DNA of 64,000 nucleotides from Lactobacillus amylovorus DSM 20531 (GCF_002706375.1 NZ_CP017706.1:992001-1056000), one strand, 5' to 3'; positions 17,842 through 27,489 are shown, numbered from the stretch's first letter. Translations and numbers: made by a program. The notes: a model not told the origin generated them from the letters alone.

Positions 17842-18350
17842 ATGGCAAATGTTTTTTATTATGATTACGTCACGATTGAGCCGAGAACTTATTTTTTAAC
17901 GGCTTCAGAGTTCGGTTTAACATATGTAGGGCTTAAACTATTTCTCCTATCTTCAGTTTCTATCCTCACCGGATGCTCGTGCGTGATCCTAAAAGATTGG
18001 CACCATATGTTCAGCAGCTAAAAGAGTATTTCGCTGGAACAAGAAGAGTATTCGACGTTCCGATTGATATTTCAGAATTTGGAACCGAATTTCAGCGAAG
18101 AGTTTTGCAAGCGGTGCAACGAATTCCTTATGGAATGACTATCAGTTACGGAGGTGTAGCAACCAGTATGCCTGATGCAAGTTCTTATCGCTCAGTTGAA
18201 CACGCTGTTGCTCTTAATCCGGTATTATTTTTCATTCCAGACCACAGAGTTGTTTTATCTAACAACCAAGTGGGCACCTATCGTTTAGGACAACAAGAAA
18301 AAATCAGATTAATTAAACTAGAAAAGAGTCATTTGCATGGCAATTCTTAA
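17842..18350 (+). pseudogene. Ogt/MGMT-like alkyltransferase, frameshifted and without the active-site Cys
   Basis: Two overlapping frames make one protein. The first (from ATG 17842) gives an N-terminal domain up to LTYVGL. From about 17935 the similarity continues in another frame (TISPIFSFYPHRMLVRDPKR), then EFQRRVLQAVQRIPYGMTIS and NPVLFFIPDHRVV. The family needs PCHRV, where Cys takes up the alkyl group; here the Cys codon is GAC (18240-18242). A single indel and the lost Cys both argue against repair activity. The C-terminal frame alone (ATG 17973) could yield 125 aa. It overlaps the start of the terC gene by 14 nt. Confidence 0.8.
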
Positions 18351-19128
18351 ATTGTACGCACCCTTTTTCGATGGCAATAACTGGTTGCACGTTTTAACCA
18401 GTGGCAAGGACTGGATGATTATTCTTACTTTAATCATCATGGAATGTCTGCTCTCAGTTGATAACGCAGTAGTGTTAGCGGCTCAAACTCAAGTATTACC
18501 TACTAAAGCTGAAAAGGAAAAGTCCCTGATCTATGGTCTTTGGGGCGCATACCTTTTTAGATTCATCGTTATTGGGATTGGTACTTATTTGATCAACTTT
18601 TGGGAAATCAAATTAGCCGGTAGTATTTATTTGTTCTACCTATCATTCAAGTTCTTCTATGATCAGCGCCACCCTAAGCAAGCAGCTGAACACGAAAAAG
18701 AAAAGGAAGAGCGTGAAGAAGCACGTCATAAAGGAAAGAAAAAGAAGAAAAAACACGTCCTTTCTCTTTTCTGGCGGACAGTTATTTCGATTGAATCAAT
18801 GGACATCGTCTTTTCAATTGACTCCGTTCTTGCAGCTTTGGCTATTTCAGACAACCCAGTAGTTGTTTTAATTGGTGGTATGATCGGTATCCTCTGCATG
18901 AGAGGTGTGGCCGAAATTATCATTAAGTTGATGGACATTATTCCGGAATTGCAGCCAATGGCTTATGTTTTGATCGGAATTATTGCACTTAAGTTGTTAT
19001 TGGCTTTGCCACCACTAAGATGGGAAATGCCTAATACAGCATTCGCAATTCTCGTCTTTGCAATTTTAGGTATAACCATTATTTTCCACTTCTGGCGCAT
19101 CAGAAAGCATGGACATAAACATTTATAG
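18337..19128 (+). CDS. TerC-family integral membrane protein
   Basis: 263 aa with about seven helices. The family signature LLSVDNAVVLAAQTQVLP and the second aspartate motif SIDSVLAALAISD in the membrane are present. A lysine-rich cytoplasmic loop (about 115-140) separates the two halves. TerC proteins act in metal-ion export, for example manganese delivery at the Sec translocon. The start lies inside the 3' end of the Ogt-like gene. Its terminator is the one later split by the IS4 element. Confidence 0.88.
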   Translation: MAILKLYAPFFDGNNWLHVLTSGKDWMIILTLIIMECLLSVDNAVVLAAQTQVLPTKAEKEKSLIYGLWGAYLFRFIVIGIGTYLINFWEIKLAGSIYLFYLSFKFFYDQRHPKQAAEHEKEKEEREEARHKGKKKKKKHVLSLFWRTVISIESMDIVFSIDSVLAALAISDNPVVVLIGGMIGILCMRGVAEIIIKLMDIIPELQPMAYVLIGIIALKLLLALPPLRWEMPNTAFAILVFAILGITIIFHFWRIRKHGHKHL

Positions 19129-19153
19129 AAAGCAAAAAGCTTATCTCAATTGA

Positions 19154-20808
19154 CAATGTCATTAAGTTAAGACATTGACTAATCTGATGACACTTTTTGA
19201 GACATTTATCGAATTATTTTATTCGATAAATGTCTTTTTTTGATAGCACAAATAAGCCATCTTAAGATAGCCGTTTAAATTAGTTCAAGCTGCTAGACGA
19301 TAAGGAAAGCCAACTACTAATTTAACTTTTAGATTTCGTTTATCTTTTCTTCCTGGTCGAATGGGCGTTAAATAAAATGCCACATCCAGCAGTAATTGTG
19401 TGAAGTTTTTATCTGAATTATCACTTATACTAAAATATCGTCGCCAGATACAACAGGCCATTTTAAAATCTATTTGATATTGATATTTTCCCTGAGTATA
19501 CGGTTTGGAGCTCGCAATTATTGATAAACTCACGGCATTATACATTGCAAAATGGGCGTATATTTCCATATAAACAAATTGATCTTTTTTAGAATGAAAC
19601 TGTATGCCGCTTAAGTCATATTTAAGCTCCCTAAAAGAAGTTTCTATTCCCCAGCGAAGATGATAGATCTCTTTCATTCTAGCTAAAGGATATTCATTTC
19701 GATCTAAATTGGTGATGAGGACTTCCCACTCATCGTCTGAACCTGGTGGATTGATTCTAAACTTACAAACTCTAAATCTAACATCACACATATCCTAAAA
19801 ATCCCAGCGTTGATCTCTGGTATTTTTAGAACGAACAGCTTTATAGTGATGCTTTTTGTGAAGAATCAGGTGAAGAAACTTTTCTGTATCTTTATGGGTG
19901 ACATAATAATGTGACGAAGTTACTCTGCATGATAAGTCAATATCGTATTCATGATTCGACATAGCTACAATTTCTTTAAAAGCACCATCTCCGGATTTTG
20001 ATCGCATAACATAGTGGCAATGTTTTAATCGATTGCAATTTTCAATTAAATTAAAGCTAATGTAGCCACGATCCATCAGGACTAGAAAATCTTTTTCTTG
20101 CTGGGCTAATTTTTTTATCATGGTTAAAGCTGCCTCACGTTCATCCATTTTTTGTCTAGGTTGGATAACCATGTCTAAATATAATTTATTCAAGACATCA
20201 TAAAGAGCGTTTACATGGATCTGGCAATATATCTGATCATTTTTGCCTTTAAAAATATTCTCTGATTTAGGATTAAACGGCTGATCAAAATCAGATCCAT
20301 CAATCGCGACAACTAAGTATTGATTATCTAATAATTGCAGTGCATTATTTGCCCGGCTAAGTTCTAACATAATTTCTTTAAAGCATTCAGGCTTTAATTT
20401 AGCCTTTTGTTGTTCAAAAGCCGAAGCAGTCATTCTAGAATTTATGTCAGGAAAAGCATGAAAAATTTCCGAATTCAGGCTGCCAGCTCCCATGTTAAGA
20501 ATTAACTTAATCAAATCAGTGGAATTGAGCTTACGACAGCGAGTAAAAGCTTGATCAGATACAGAGAAATCGTGAATGTTGTCAGCGATTTTATTGATAA
20601 TACTATCCATCAGTTTTAAAATATTTGAGTGAAGGGATTTCATAAGAGGCACAGCTTTCTATGAAAGACCAGATAATATGACGAAAGTGAGCAGAAGGGC
20701 AAATAAACTTTGCTCACTTTTTATTTTAAAAAGAAAAAGACCGAATCAAAATGATTCGATCTTTAAAGACTGTCGATATAATGTCAATGTCTTAACTTAA
20801 TGACATTG
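19154..20808 (-). mobile_element. IS4-family insertion sequence, copy 1
   Basis: The 26-bp perfect terminal inverted repeats lie at 19154-19179 (starts CAATGTCATTAAG) and 20783-20808. They are flanked by a 9-bp direct repeat CTCAATTGA at 19145-19153 and 20809-20817. The element is 1655 bp with one transposase gene on the minus strand. The internal hairpin GACATTTATCGAAT/ATTCGATAAATGTC at 19201-19234 protects the element from outside transcription. The target is the loop of a terminator shared by terC and DUF488: AAAAAGCTTA (19135-19144) and TAAGCTTTTTT (20820-20830) were its two arms. Confidence 0.93.
19285..20652 (-). pseudogene. IS4-family transposase, one nonsense codon
   Basis: 456 codons in one frame, interrupted by TAG at 19795-19797 where copy 2 has a sense codon (RWDF-stop against RWDHEDI). 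The DDE residues are all present: first Asp in VVAIDGSDFD, second in FLVLMDRGYISF, Glu in the YREK motif YHLRWGIETSFRELK. The N-terminal product of 285 aa lacks the Glu, so the copy should be inactive unless the stop is suppressed. GC and codon use resemble those of the host. Confidence 0.88.
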
Positions 20809-20832
20809 CTCAATTGAGGTAAGCTTTTTTAG

Positions 20833-21192
20833 TTACATTTTACTTTCAACATATTCCTTAAGCACAACTGCTTGATTATGTTCCCTATTTTTAGCACCAT
20901 AAAGAAACAGAACATCACCAGACTTTAACTTATCCTTTACTGTCTCAATAAATTCAGGCGTAAAGTCATTTTCATCCAATTCCTTGATGTACTTTTCTTT
21001 AAATTCGGGAAATTTTTCATCTTCATGGTTAAACCATTTTCTTAATTCGTTTGTTGGGCCAATCTGCTTATCCCATTCACCCAAGTCTGCCTTAACTTTA
21101 CTCATACCACGTGGCCACATCCGATCAACTAAAATTCGGTAGCCTTCGGGTTGTTCATGATCATAAATTCGTACTAATTTAATTTCTGTCAT
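20833..21192 (-). CDS. DUF488-family protein
   Basis: 118 aa from the ATG at 21192, preceded by GCGAGGAATTTC; a longer frame to 21249 has no RBS. DUF488 landmarks: IKLVRIYD, YRILVDRMWPRGMSK, NELRKWFNHE and VLFLYGAKNREHNQAVVL. The family is widespread in bacteria with no proven activity. It is divergent from the glycosylase gene, with 68 nt between them that must hold both promoters. Its downstream terminator is displaced by the IS4 copy. Confidence 0.85.
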   Translation of the reverse strand: MTEIKLVRIYDHEQPEGYRILVDRMWPRGMSKVKADLGEWDKQIGPTNELRKWFNHEDEKFPEFKEKYIKELDENDFTPEFIETVKDKLKSGDVLFLYGAKNREHNQAVVLKEYVESKM

Positions 21193-21260
21193 TTGAAATT
21201 CCTCGCTTCTTTGTTTTAGTGTATTACTAAAAGCAAAAATTAGAAACAACGAGGCACTTT

Positions 21261-21893
21261 ATGGATTACGTAGAATATTTTACTAACCGTCCCACTGACG
21301 AAATCACCCGCGATTTAATTGGACGACCACTCACTTTTAATAATGGAACAGAAAAACTTGGCGGCTATATCGTAGAGGCCGAAGCTTACATAGGAAAACT
21401 CGACCGTGCTGCCCACTCTTACGGTGGTCGCCGCAGTCCCTCTAACGAAGGCCTTTATCGCACTGGCGGCACCATTTATATTTATGCTCAACGGCAATAC
21501 TTTTTCTTCGATGTTGCCTGCCAAGAAGAAAATGAACCACAAGGAGTTTTGATTCGCGCAATTGATCCTGTTTGGGGCATTGATACTATGGTTAAAAACA
21601 GAAATGGTAAAAGCGGAGTTCTCCTCACCAACGGTCCTGCTAAAATGATGCAAGCTTTTGGTATCCACGATAAAAACTGGAATCTACATTTTCTTTCAGA
21701 TTCGCCATTTATCATCGATTTAGACGATAATCATAAACGTATTGCCCAGAAAATAATCGCAGATAAACGCGTCGGGATTAATCAATCTGATCCTGTCTGG
21801 GCTAACAAAAAATTACGTTTTTACGTTGCTGGTAATCCTTACGTTTCAGATATGAAAAAAAGAGATTGTGCTTACAGCAACGTTTGGACTTGA
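21261..21893 (+). CDS. DNA-3-methyladenine glycosylase (AAG/MPG family)
   Basis: 210 aa, typical length. It excises alkylated and deaminated purines. Motifs: IVEAEAYIGKLDRAAHSYGG (the catalytic Glu and nearby His), GGTIYIYAQRQYFFFDV and LTNGPAKMMQAFGI. AACGAGG precedes the ATG. The promoter of the following riboswitch unit overlaps its stop codon. Its neighbour on one side is DUF488 (divergent). The broken Ogt-like gene is 3 kb away, so this may be the main remaining alkylation-repair gene here. Confidence 0.9.
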   Translation: MDYVEYFTNRPTDEITRDLIGRPLTFNNGTEKLGGYIVEAEAYIGKLDRAAHSYGGRRSPSNEGLYRTGGTIYIYAQRQYFFFDVACQEENEPQGVLIRAIDPVWGIDTMVKNRNGKSGVLLTNGPAKMMQAFGIHDKNWNLHFLSDSPFIIDLDDNHKRIAQKIIADKRVGINQSDPVWANKKLRFYVAGNPYVSDMKKRDCAYSNVWT

Positions 21894-21918
21894 CAAAACT
21901 TCATTTTTCTTTTAATCT
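21890..21918 (+). promoter_or_regulatory. Promoter of the riboswitch-controlled transporter
   Basis: TTGACA at 21890-21895, a 17-nt spacer, then TAATCT at 21913-21918 (a 4/6 match to TATAAT). It overlaps the stop codon of the glycosylase gene. The transcript would start about 20-30 nt before the riboswitch. Confidence 0.55.
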
Positions 21919-21944
21919 TTCTATCAGTTAAATAATTTTCCAAT

Positions 21945-22112
21945 GCAATAGAGGTTGCGACAACCACAAGATAATTCAGAGTCCGCGAAGACAATGAAGG
22001 TTATCTTAGGGCTACCGCCGAAATAGATTTAACATTCGCGTGTTGATCTGTTGGGCTATAGAACAATATTCTATAGACTGTCCTGGTTAGTCCCCAGGGA
22101 GCGCTATAAGAT
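21945..22112 (+). promoter_or_regulatory. Lysine riboswitch (L box)
   Basis: Conserved L-box landmarks occur in order: ATAGAGGTTGCGACAACC (P1/P2 5' side), AGAGTCCGCG, GGGCTACCGCCGAAAT (the GCCGAA element of the junction), GTTGGGCTATAGAAC...CTATAGACTGTCC (the P4/P5 hairpin) and the closing GGGAGCGCTAT. The 5' ATAG and 3' CTAT ends can close P1. A strong intrinsic terminator follows 27 nt later. In this family lysine binding favours the terminator and turns the downstream gene off. Recognition is by motif order; no covariance search was possible. Confidence 0.82.
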
Positions 22113-22138
22113 TTGGTTTAAATACTGATGATTATGAC

Positions 22139-22168
22139 CCTCGTTTGTTTTGGCAAACGAGGTTTTTA
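22139..22168 (+). terminator. Riboswitch expression-platform terminator
   Basis: CCTCGTTTG, loop TTTTGG, CAAACGAGG, then TTTTTAT. A perfect 9-bp stem lies between the aptamer and the transporter start, as required for transcriptional control. Confidence 0.85.
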
Positions 22169-22224
22169 TTTACGCTTTATTGTATTGGCTTTATGTTAAA
22201 ACTATTTTTTCGGAGGTTTTACAA

Positions 22225-23838
22225 TTGAAGTCAAGATTTAGATGGATCGCTGCATTACTTACAGTGCTCCTCAGTATATTTATCGGTTTCAGCTTTAGTA
22301 GTAATTCGACTCAAGCTGCTAAAAAAGATTCCGGCACATTAAAGATCGGTATGGAAGCTAACTACCCACCATATAACTGGACTCAACCAACCAAAACTAA
22401 TGGTGCGGTTCATATCGATGGTTCTAACTCATACGCTAACGGTTATGATGTTCAAATTGCCAAGATCATTGGTAAGAGACTTCATAAAAAGGTTATCGTT
22501 GAAAAGACCCAATGGGATGGACTTTTACCAGCTTTAACTTCAGGCAAAATTGACTTGATCATTGCTGGTATGTCACCTACTCCTGAAAGACGTAAGGCCA
22601 TCAACTTCTCAGAACCTTACCGTAAGAGTACTTTCGTTGTTATCACTAACAAGGCAAGCAAGTACTCAAATGCTAAGAAATTAACTGACTTTAAAGGTGC
22701 TAAGTTAACCGCTCAACAAGGTACTTTGCACTACAACTTAATCAAGCAATTAAAGGGTGCTAAGCGTCAACCTGCGATGCGTGACTTCTCAGCTATGCGT
22801 CAAAGTTTAGCTTCAGGCACTATCGACGGTTACGTTGCCGAAGACATCGAATTTGAAAGTTACCACAACGTTAACCCTAACATCGTTGCCATTAACTTGA
22901 ACAAGATGGCCGGCTTCAAGGTTGACCACGACGATTCCGTTACTAGTATCGGTGTCAAGAAAGGCAACACTAAACTTTTAAACGAAGTTAACGCTACTTT
23001 GAGAACTATTTCTAACAAAAAGCGTGATCAATTAATGTCACAAGCCGTTAAGGAACAACCTAAGGCTGGTAACCAAACTAAGAAGGAAAACTGGCTTGCT
23101 ACTACCTGGAAGCAATACGGTGGCATGATCATGTCAGGTATCGGCATGACTTTGCTCTTAGCTTTAGTTGGTACTATCGTTGGTTTCTTCATCGGTTTGC
23201 TCGTTGGTATCGTTCGTACTATTCCAACACCTACTACTCGCGGCAAGCGCTGGGCATTAAACTTTGTTAAGTGGTTATTATCAGTTTATGTTGAAATCTT
23301 CCGTGGTACTCCAATGATGGTTCAGGCAGCCGTAATTTACTACGGTATCGCTCAATTCTGGCACTTGAACTTGAACAGAACCGTTGCCGCTTTGATCATT
23401 GTTTCAATCAACACTGGTGCCTACCTTGCCGAAGTTATCCGTGGTGGTATTATTTCTACACCAAAAGGACAATTTGAAGCGGCTAGTGCACTTGGTATGA
23501 CCCACAACCAAAAAATGTGGCACATTATCTTGCCTCAAGCTATTAAGAACTGTTTACCATCAATTACTAACGAATTTATCGTTAACATCAAGGATACTTC
23601 AGTATTGAGTATCATCTCAGTTTCTGAATTGTTCTTCGTTGGTACAACTATTGCCAGTCAATCATTTAAGTTCTTCCCAACTTACTTAATGATTTCAGCA
23701 ATCTACTTAATTTTGACATTTACTATTACCAGAATCTTCAACTTTATCGAAAAGAAGCTTGAAGGTAAAAAGAACTACAACTTGATGGCTAACCAAGTTC
23801 AAGTTAGTACTCCAAAAGATGCGGAGGCAAATAATTAA
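22225..23838 (+). CDS. Fused substrate-binding/permease protein of a lysine-regulated ABC transporter
   Basis: 537 aa from a TTG at 22225, preceded by CGGAGG at 8 nt. An upstream in-frame ATG at 22150 is inside the terminator hairpin and is not a start. It has a signal anchor (about 7-30), an SBP_bac_3 domain (about 38-290; [31 protein letters not shown]) and a five-helix permease (about 310-510) with [20 protein letters not shown] as the ATPase-docking loop. The lysine riboswitch upstream indicates lysine (or a close basic amino acid) as substrate. It is the first gene of a two-gene operon. Confidence 0.9.
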   Translation: MKSRFRWIAALLTVLLSIFIGFSFSSNSTQAAKKDSGTLKIGMEANYPPYNWTQPTKTNGAVHIDGSNSYANGYDVQIAKIIGKRLHKKVIVEKTQWDGLLPALTSGKIDLIIAGMSPTPERRKAINFSEPYRKSTFVVITNKASKYSNAKKLTDFKGAKLTAQQGTLHYNLIKQLKGAKRQPAMRDFSAMRQSLASGTIDGYVAEDIEFESYHNVNPNIVAINLNKMAGFKVDHDDSVTSIGVKKGNTKLLNEVNATLRTISNKKRDQLMSQAVKEQPKAGNQTKKENWLATTWKQYGGMIMSGIGMTLLLALVGTIVGFFIGLLVGIVRTIPTPTTRGKRWALNFVKWLLSVYVEIFRGTPMMVQAAVIYYGIAQFWHLNLNRTVAALIIVSINTGAYLAEVIRGGIISTPKGQFEAASALGMTHNQKMWHIILPQAIKNCLPSITNEFIVNIKDTSVLSIISVSELFFVGTTIASQSFKFFPTYLMISAIYLILTFTITRIFNFIEKKLEGKKNYNLMANQVQVSTPKDAEANN

Positions 23839-24593
23839 TGACTGAATCAAACGAAGTAATTTTAAGTTTAAAGCATATGCAAAAGGCATATGGCAATCAC
23901 CAAGTATTAAAAGATATTTCATGCGATATCAATAAAGGCGAAATCGTTACTATCATCGGGCCATCTGGTGGTGGTAAGTCTACTACTCTTCGCTGCATCA
24001 ATTTGCTTGAAGAACCAACTGGCGGCGAGATTGATTTCCACGGTGAAAATATTTTATCTCCTGGCTACAACCGTAATACTTTCAGATCAAAGGTTGGTAT
24101 GGTTTTCCAGCAATTCGACTTATTTGAAAACAAAAATGTTTTGGAAAACTGCATGATTGGTCAAGAATTAGTGCTTAAACGTTCTAAAGATGAAGCACGC
24201 AAGATCGCTATGGAAAACCTTAGAGAAGTTGGTATGGAACCTTTCATCAAGGCTAAGCCACAACAATTATCAGGTGGTCAACAACAACGTGTTGCCATTG
24301 CTCGTGCTATTTCAATGAATCCCGAAGTATTACTCTTCGATGAACCTACTAGTGCCCTTGATCCAGAAATGGTTGGCGAAGTACTAGACGTTATGCGAAA
24401 ATTAGCTACTACTGGTTTAACAATGGTCATTGTTACCCACGAAATGGGTTTTGCTAAGAGCATTTCAGACCGTGTATTGTTCATCAGTGACGGTATCATT
24501 ACTGAACAAGGTTCACCTGCTCAAATCTTTGATCATCCAAAGAACGAAAAGACACAAAAGTTCCTGAGTAACTTCAGAAAAATGGACTTTTAA
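23838..24593 (+). CDS. ATP-binding protein of the lysine-regulated ABC transporter
   Basis: 251 aa, PAAT family. It has Walker [11 protein letters not shown]-loop [12 protein letters not shown], signature LSGGQQQR, Walker [13 protein letters not shown] and H-loop VTHE. The ATG shares its A with the TAA of the permease gene (TAATG), and GGAGG lies 12 nt upstream within that gene, so translation is coupled. It energises the fused permease; the regulated substrate is inferred from the riboswitch, not from the ATPase itself. Confidence 0.92.
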   Translation: MTESNEVILSLKHMQKAYGNHQVLKDISCDINKGEIVTIIGPSGGGKSTTLRCINLLEEPTGGEIDFHGENILSPGYNRNTFRSKVGMVFQQFDLFENKNVLENCMIGQELVLKRSKDEARKIAMENLREVGMEPFIKAKPQQLSGGQQQRVAIARAISMNPEVLLFDEPTSALDPEMVGEVLDVMRKLATTGLTMVIVTHEMGFAKSISDRVLFISDGIITEQGSPAQIFDHPKNEKTQKFLSNFRKMDF

Positions 24594-24598
24594 AATTT

Positions 24599-24636
24599 TA
24601 AAAGCAGAGAAGTTTGATTACTTCTCTGCTTTTTTA
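24599..24636 (+). terminator. Terminator of the lysine transporter operon
   Basis: AAAAGCAGAGAAG and CTTCTCTGCTTTT form a 13-bp stem with a 7-nt loop, followed by a T-run. Confidence 0.85.
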
Positions 24637-24673
24637 GTTTATAATTAATTAAAAATTAATTGGAGGGATATTT

Positions 24674-25606
24674 ATGAATGAAAGAGTGTATTACTTCGTC
24701 AAATCGTATGATGAAGATTTACCAAAACCACCCGCAGAAAGTTTTGGTCAAATTTTAAACGAAACCTACTTGCATCCCTTCGATTGGAGCGCAAGAACCA
24801 CTCGTAAATCCTACTGGTGGAGCGTCTTAACCAACTTCATTATTGCCATTTTAGCTATTGTAGTTGGCTTCTATGCTTTCAATGAAGGCCTTAATCCAGG
24901 TATCAGAGTAATCGACGCTGTGGTTGCGATTGCTATCTATGTCTGGGTATTTCTAGCTGGCCTTGGTCAAATGATCCGTCGTTTGCATGACGTTGGCTAC
25001 AGCGGCTACTGGTACTGGGCTACCTTCACTGGTTATGGCACAATGTTTATGTTTTACTTAGCACTTCAACCATCTGTCCAACACAAGGTTAAATGGGGCA
25101 AGTACTTGTTCAGCGATCAAGATTATCCTGAGAGCGGCGCAAAAAGTAATGTTCCTGTACCAACTATTGGTCAAATCTTGAAGGAACACTTCTTTGACTG
25201 CTTCAAGTGGGATGCTAGATCTACTAGAACCTCATTCTGGGTAGGTACTGCAATTAGCCAAGTTATCATGACAATCGGCGTACTTGCTTGTTACCTACTT
25301 GTTTTCATGCTTTTAGCTCCTTTCAGCGTTACTGAATTTGATTCTGGCGATGCCAAGGTAATCGGTGTAATCTTCATCATTTTTATTATTTTCTTTATTG
25401 CAGTAGCTATTTGGGCCTTTTTAGCACAATTGGGTCACACTGTTCGTCGTCTGCACGACGCAGGCTTTAACGGTGGTTGGTGGTGGCTGGGCGTAATTCC
25501 TTACGTTGGTCAACTGTTGCTAGCATTCTTGCTCTTCCACCCTACTGTTCAAAATGAAGTTAAATGGGACAAATATTTATTTGATCCAGAATATCGAATT
25601 AGATAG
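24674..25606 (+). CDS. Membrane protein with two DUF805 domains
   Basis: 310 aa made of two tandem DUF805 units (about residues 25-150 and 165-305). Each begins with a Trp/Arg motif (FDWSARTTRKSYWW; FKWDARSTRTSFWV) and contains the LGQMIRRLHDVGYSGYW and LGHTVRRLHDAGFNGGWWW signatures. Each unit has about three to four helices and ends with VQHKVKWGKYLF / VQNEVKWDKYLF, so it is an internal duplication of a normally single-domain family. GGAGGGATA precedes the ATG. Function unknown. Confidence 0.88.
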   Translation: MNERVYYFVKSYDEDLPKPPAESFGQILNETYLHPFDWSARTTRKSYWWSVLTNFIIAILAIVVGFYAFNEGLNPGIRVIDAVVAIAIYVWVFLAGLGQMIRRLHDVGYSGYWYWATFTGYGTMFMFYLALQPSVQHKVKWGKYLFSDQDYPESGAKSNVPVPTIGQILKEHFFDCFKWDARSTRTSFWVGTAISQVIMTIGVLACYLLVFMLLAPFSVTEFDSGDAKVIGVIFIIFIIFFIAVAIWAFLAQLGHTVRRLHDAGFNGGWWWLGVIPYVGQLLLAFLLFHPTVQNEVKWDKYLFDPEYRIR

Positions 25607-25614
25607 ATCAAAAT

Positions 25615-25652
25615 TAAAAAGATCATTGCCTATATGGGGATGATCTTTTTAA
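25615..25652. terminator. Terminator after the DUF805 gene
   Basis: AAAAAGATCAT and ATGATCTTTTT form an 11-bp stem with a 13-nt loop. It lies between convergent genes, so it may serve both. Confidence 0.75.
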
Positions 25653-25704
25653 AACTAATTTTCTATTTTGAATTGAGTTTACAAAAAATAGCGCTTTTTA
25701 CGTT

Positions 25705-26619
25705 TTAAATAATATCCTTATTTTCCTTAATGCGAGCTAATTTCCAGCCCGTATCAAAATACGTCTTGCGCGTTTGACGCAAATCATCATAATCACTTTG
25801 TAAACTATCAATAGCATCCTGTAAGCTCTTATTTTGCTTTCTAATCGCATTTAGCTCAGGATCATTGATCACACCCTTAAGGTGTACTTGAGCCGCTAAA
25901 TAGCGCCGACGATGCTCAAATTCTTCTCTCAAAGTACTCAGCGCATCTTCATACTTAACTAGCTTTTTATTGATCTCAGAAATTTGATCATTCAGTTGAA
26001 TAAACAACTTATAAGGCATATCCGACTTAATTCGGTTGCATTCCGCACAAGCTAAAGTTAAATTATCTAAACTGTTGTTGTGACTAAGAGAAACAGGATC
26101 CTTATGATCTACGCTGTGGCCACGTCTGCCGCAATATTGGCAGTGGTATTTATACTTGGCCCGAATGCGTTCACGATCAATAAAATCAACTTCGTTTAAC
26201 TGGAAATTGATCTCCAAACCCATTCCCTTTAAATTTTGCTCAAAAGTTACGCCTTGGTTAGGCACATAATTAAGCTTGCCATCTTCGCTTTTAATTACCG
26301 CCAAATTCAAATCAGACCTTTTAATCTGTTGGCGGGCGATTTCATTACCATCATAATCTTGTAAAAAGGCTTCGTATTTTTTACGGTCCTTTTTATTTTT
26401 CACAATAAAACCTGATTGATCTTGTTTCTTTGCACCGACAAACGTGTAAAGCAAGCTTTGAGCAAAAGTTGCGACCGCATCATTTGCGTAATCTTCCGGA
26501 TTCAGGTTGCGCGTGATACAAATGTCGCAAATACTGGTCAACTTAGGATTCATTAACCCCTCTTGCTTAAAATGCAAAGAGTCCATGCGCAGCCCGCATG
26601 AACTACATTGAAATTTCAC
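25705..26619 (-). CDS. HNH endonuclease-domain protein with zinc ribbon and coiled coil
   Basis: 304 aa, GTG start at 26619 with GGGGA 7 nt upstream inside the end of the HD gene. The N-terminus has two CxxC pairs (FQCSSCGLRM and SICDICITRNL), probably a zinc finger. An HNH module (about 155-200) reads YHCQYCGRRGHSVDHKDPVSL then LACAECNRIKSD, with its own zinc knuckle pairs. The C-terminal third is a long coiled coil (SEINKKLVKYEDALSTLREE). The TAG-GTG junction with the HD-domain gene means they are coupled. Target unknown; restriction-like, repair or host-specific roles remain open. Confidence 0.8.
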   Translation of the reverse strand: MKFQCSSCGLRMDSLHFKQEGLMNPKLTSICDICITRNLNPEDYANDAVATFAQSLLYTFVGAKKQDQSGFIVKNKKDRKKYEAFLQDYDGNEIARQQIKRSDLNLAVIKSEDGKLNYVPNQGVTFEQNLKGMGLEINFQLNEVDFIDRERIRAKYKYHCQYCGRRGHSVDHKDPVSLSHNNSLDNLTLACAECNRIKSDMPYKLFIQLNDQISEINKKLVKYEDALSTLREEFEHRRRYLAAQVHLKGVINDPELNAIRKQNKSLQDAIDSLQSDYDDLRQTRKTYFDTGWKLARIKENKDII

Positions 26620-27264
26620 CTAATCATCCCCTAACAATAGAATGCTAAAAGCTATTCGTTGCATCTTATCCTTTCCCGCGAAATCACCTTTAAAAAGATC
26701 TGGCAAAATTTTCTTAATAAAGTATTGTACGCAAACTAAATCGTCGAATTTCTTGATCGTTTCAAGACTTTCCTTGAACATTTGCATATAAACCGGGTTA
26801 GGATTACCTAATTCGATTTCTCCATAAGCTTCATATAACAAATCTAATTTATCACAGATTGATAAAATTTTACCCTCTAAAGTATCATCTTTGCCTTCTG
26901 AGAGACGTTTAGTATAAATTTCTTGAAATTCTTCTGGAATCTCATCCTTAATGAACTTAGTGGTCATTGTTTCTTCAACATCACCAATCATCTTTCTAAG
27001 TTGAGGAGTAGCGTATTTAACTGGTGTCTTAATATCACCGATGAAACGTTCAGTATAATCATGATTCAAACTCTTTTCGTAAAGGGCCTTCCAATTGATC
27101 TTCTTATTGCCGTGAACTTCTTCGATATCAACCATCATTTGTGCGAGTTCAGCTGTTCTGAAGCAGTGATCAGCTACTGAGTGGTAGTGGTACTTGAAGT
27201 AACCTGGTGCACGATCGATTGACTCTAAACTGTTAAAACCGTGAATGTATGCATTTAATCCCAT
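26620..27264 (-). CDS. HD-domain phosphohydrolase (YfbR-like 5'-deoxynucleotidase)
   Basis: 214 aa. It has the HD-fold metal ligands YHYHSVADHCFRTAELAQMM and SLNHDYTERFIGDI, in the order H...HD...D of the YfbR family, which hydrolyses deoxynucleoside monophosphates. GAGGAGGAC precedes the ATG. It is translationally coupled to the HNH gene that follows. Substrate not proven. Confidence 0.82.
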   Translation of the reverse strand: MGLNAYIHGFNSLESIDRAPGYFKYHYHSVADHCFRTAELAQMMVDIEEVHGNKKINWKALYEKSLNHDYTERFIGDIKTPVKYATPQLRKMIGDVEETMTTKFIKDEIPEEFQEIYTKRLSEGKDDTLEGKILSICDKLDLLYEAYGEIELGNPNPVYMQMFKESLETIKKFDDLVCVQYFIKKILPDLFKGDFAGKDKMQRIAFSILLLGDD

Positions 27265-27489
27265 TTTTTGTCCTCCTCTTAAAAATTTATTGCTAAAAAT
27301 GTTTAAAAATTTTTACTATGTTATCAAAAATCAAAATGAGATGCAAATATAGCTGGATTTTGGCAGCATTGTTCGTGTTTTATATAAAGTGTTTCTCTTG
27401 ACTAGATAATAACTAATAATTTATCTTTTAGATGACTAATAAATTATTTAGTTTCATCAATATTTGTTCATGTTTTGTGGAGAGAATCA

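Noticed and set aside
22150-22224. Longer N-terminus of the lysine-regulated permease
   Set aside because: It overlaps the terminator hairpin and lacks an RBS; the TTG at 22225 has CGGAGG at the right distance and starts a normal signal anchor.
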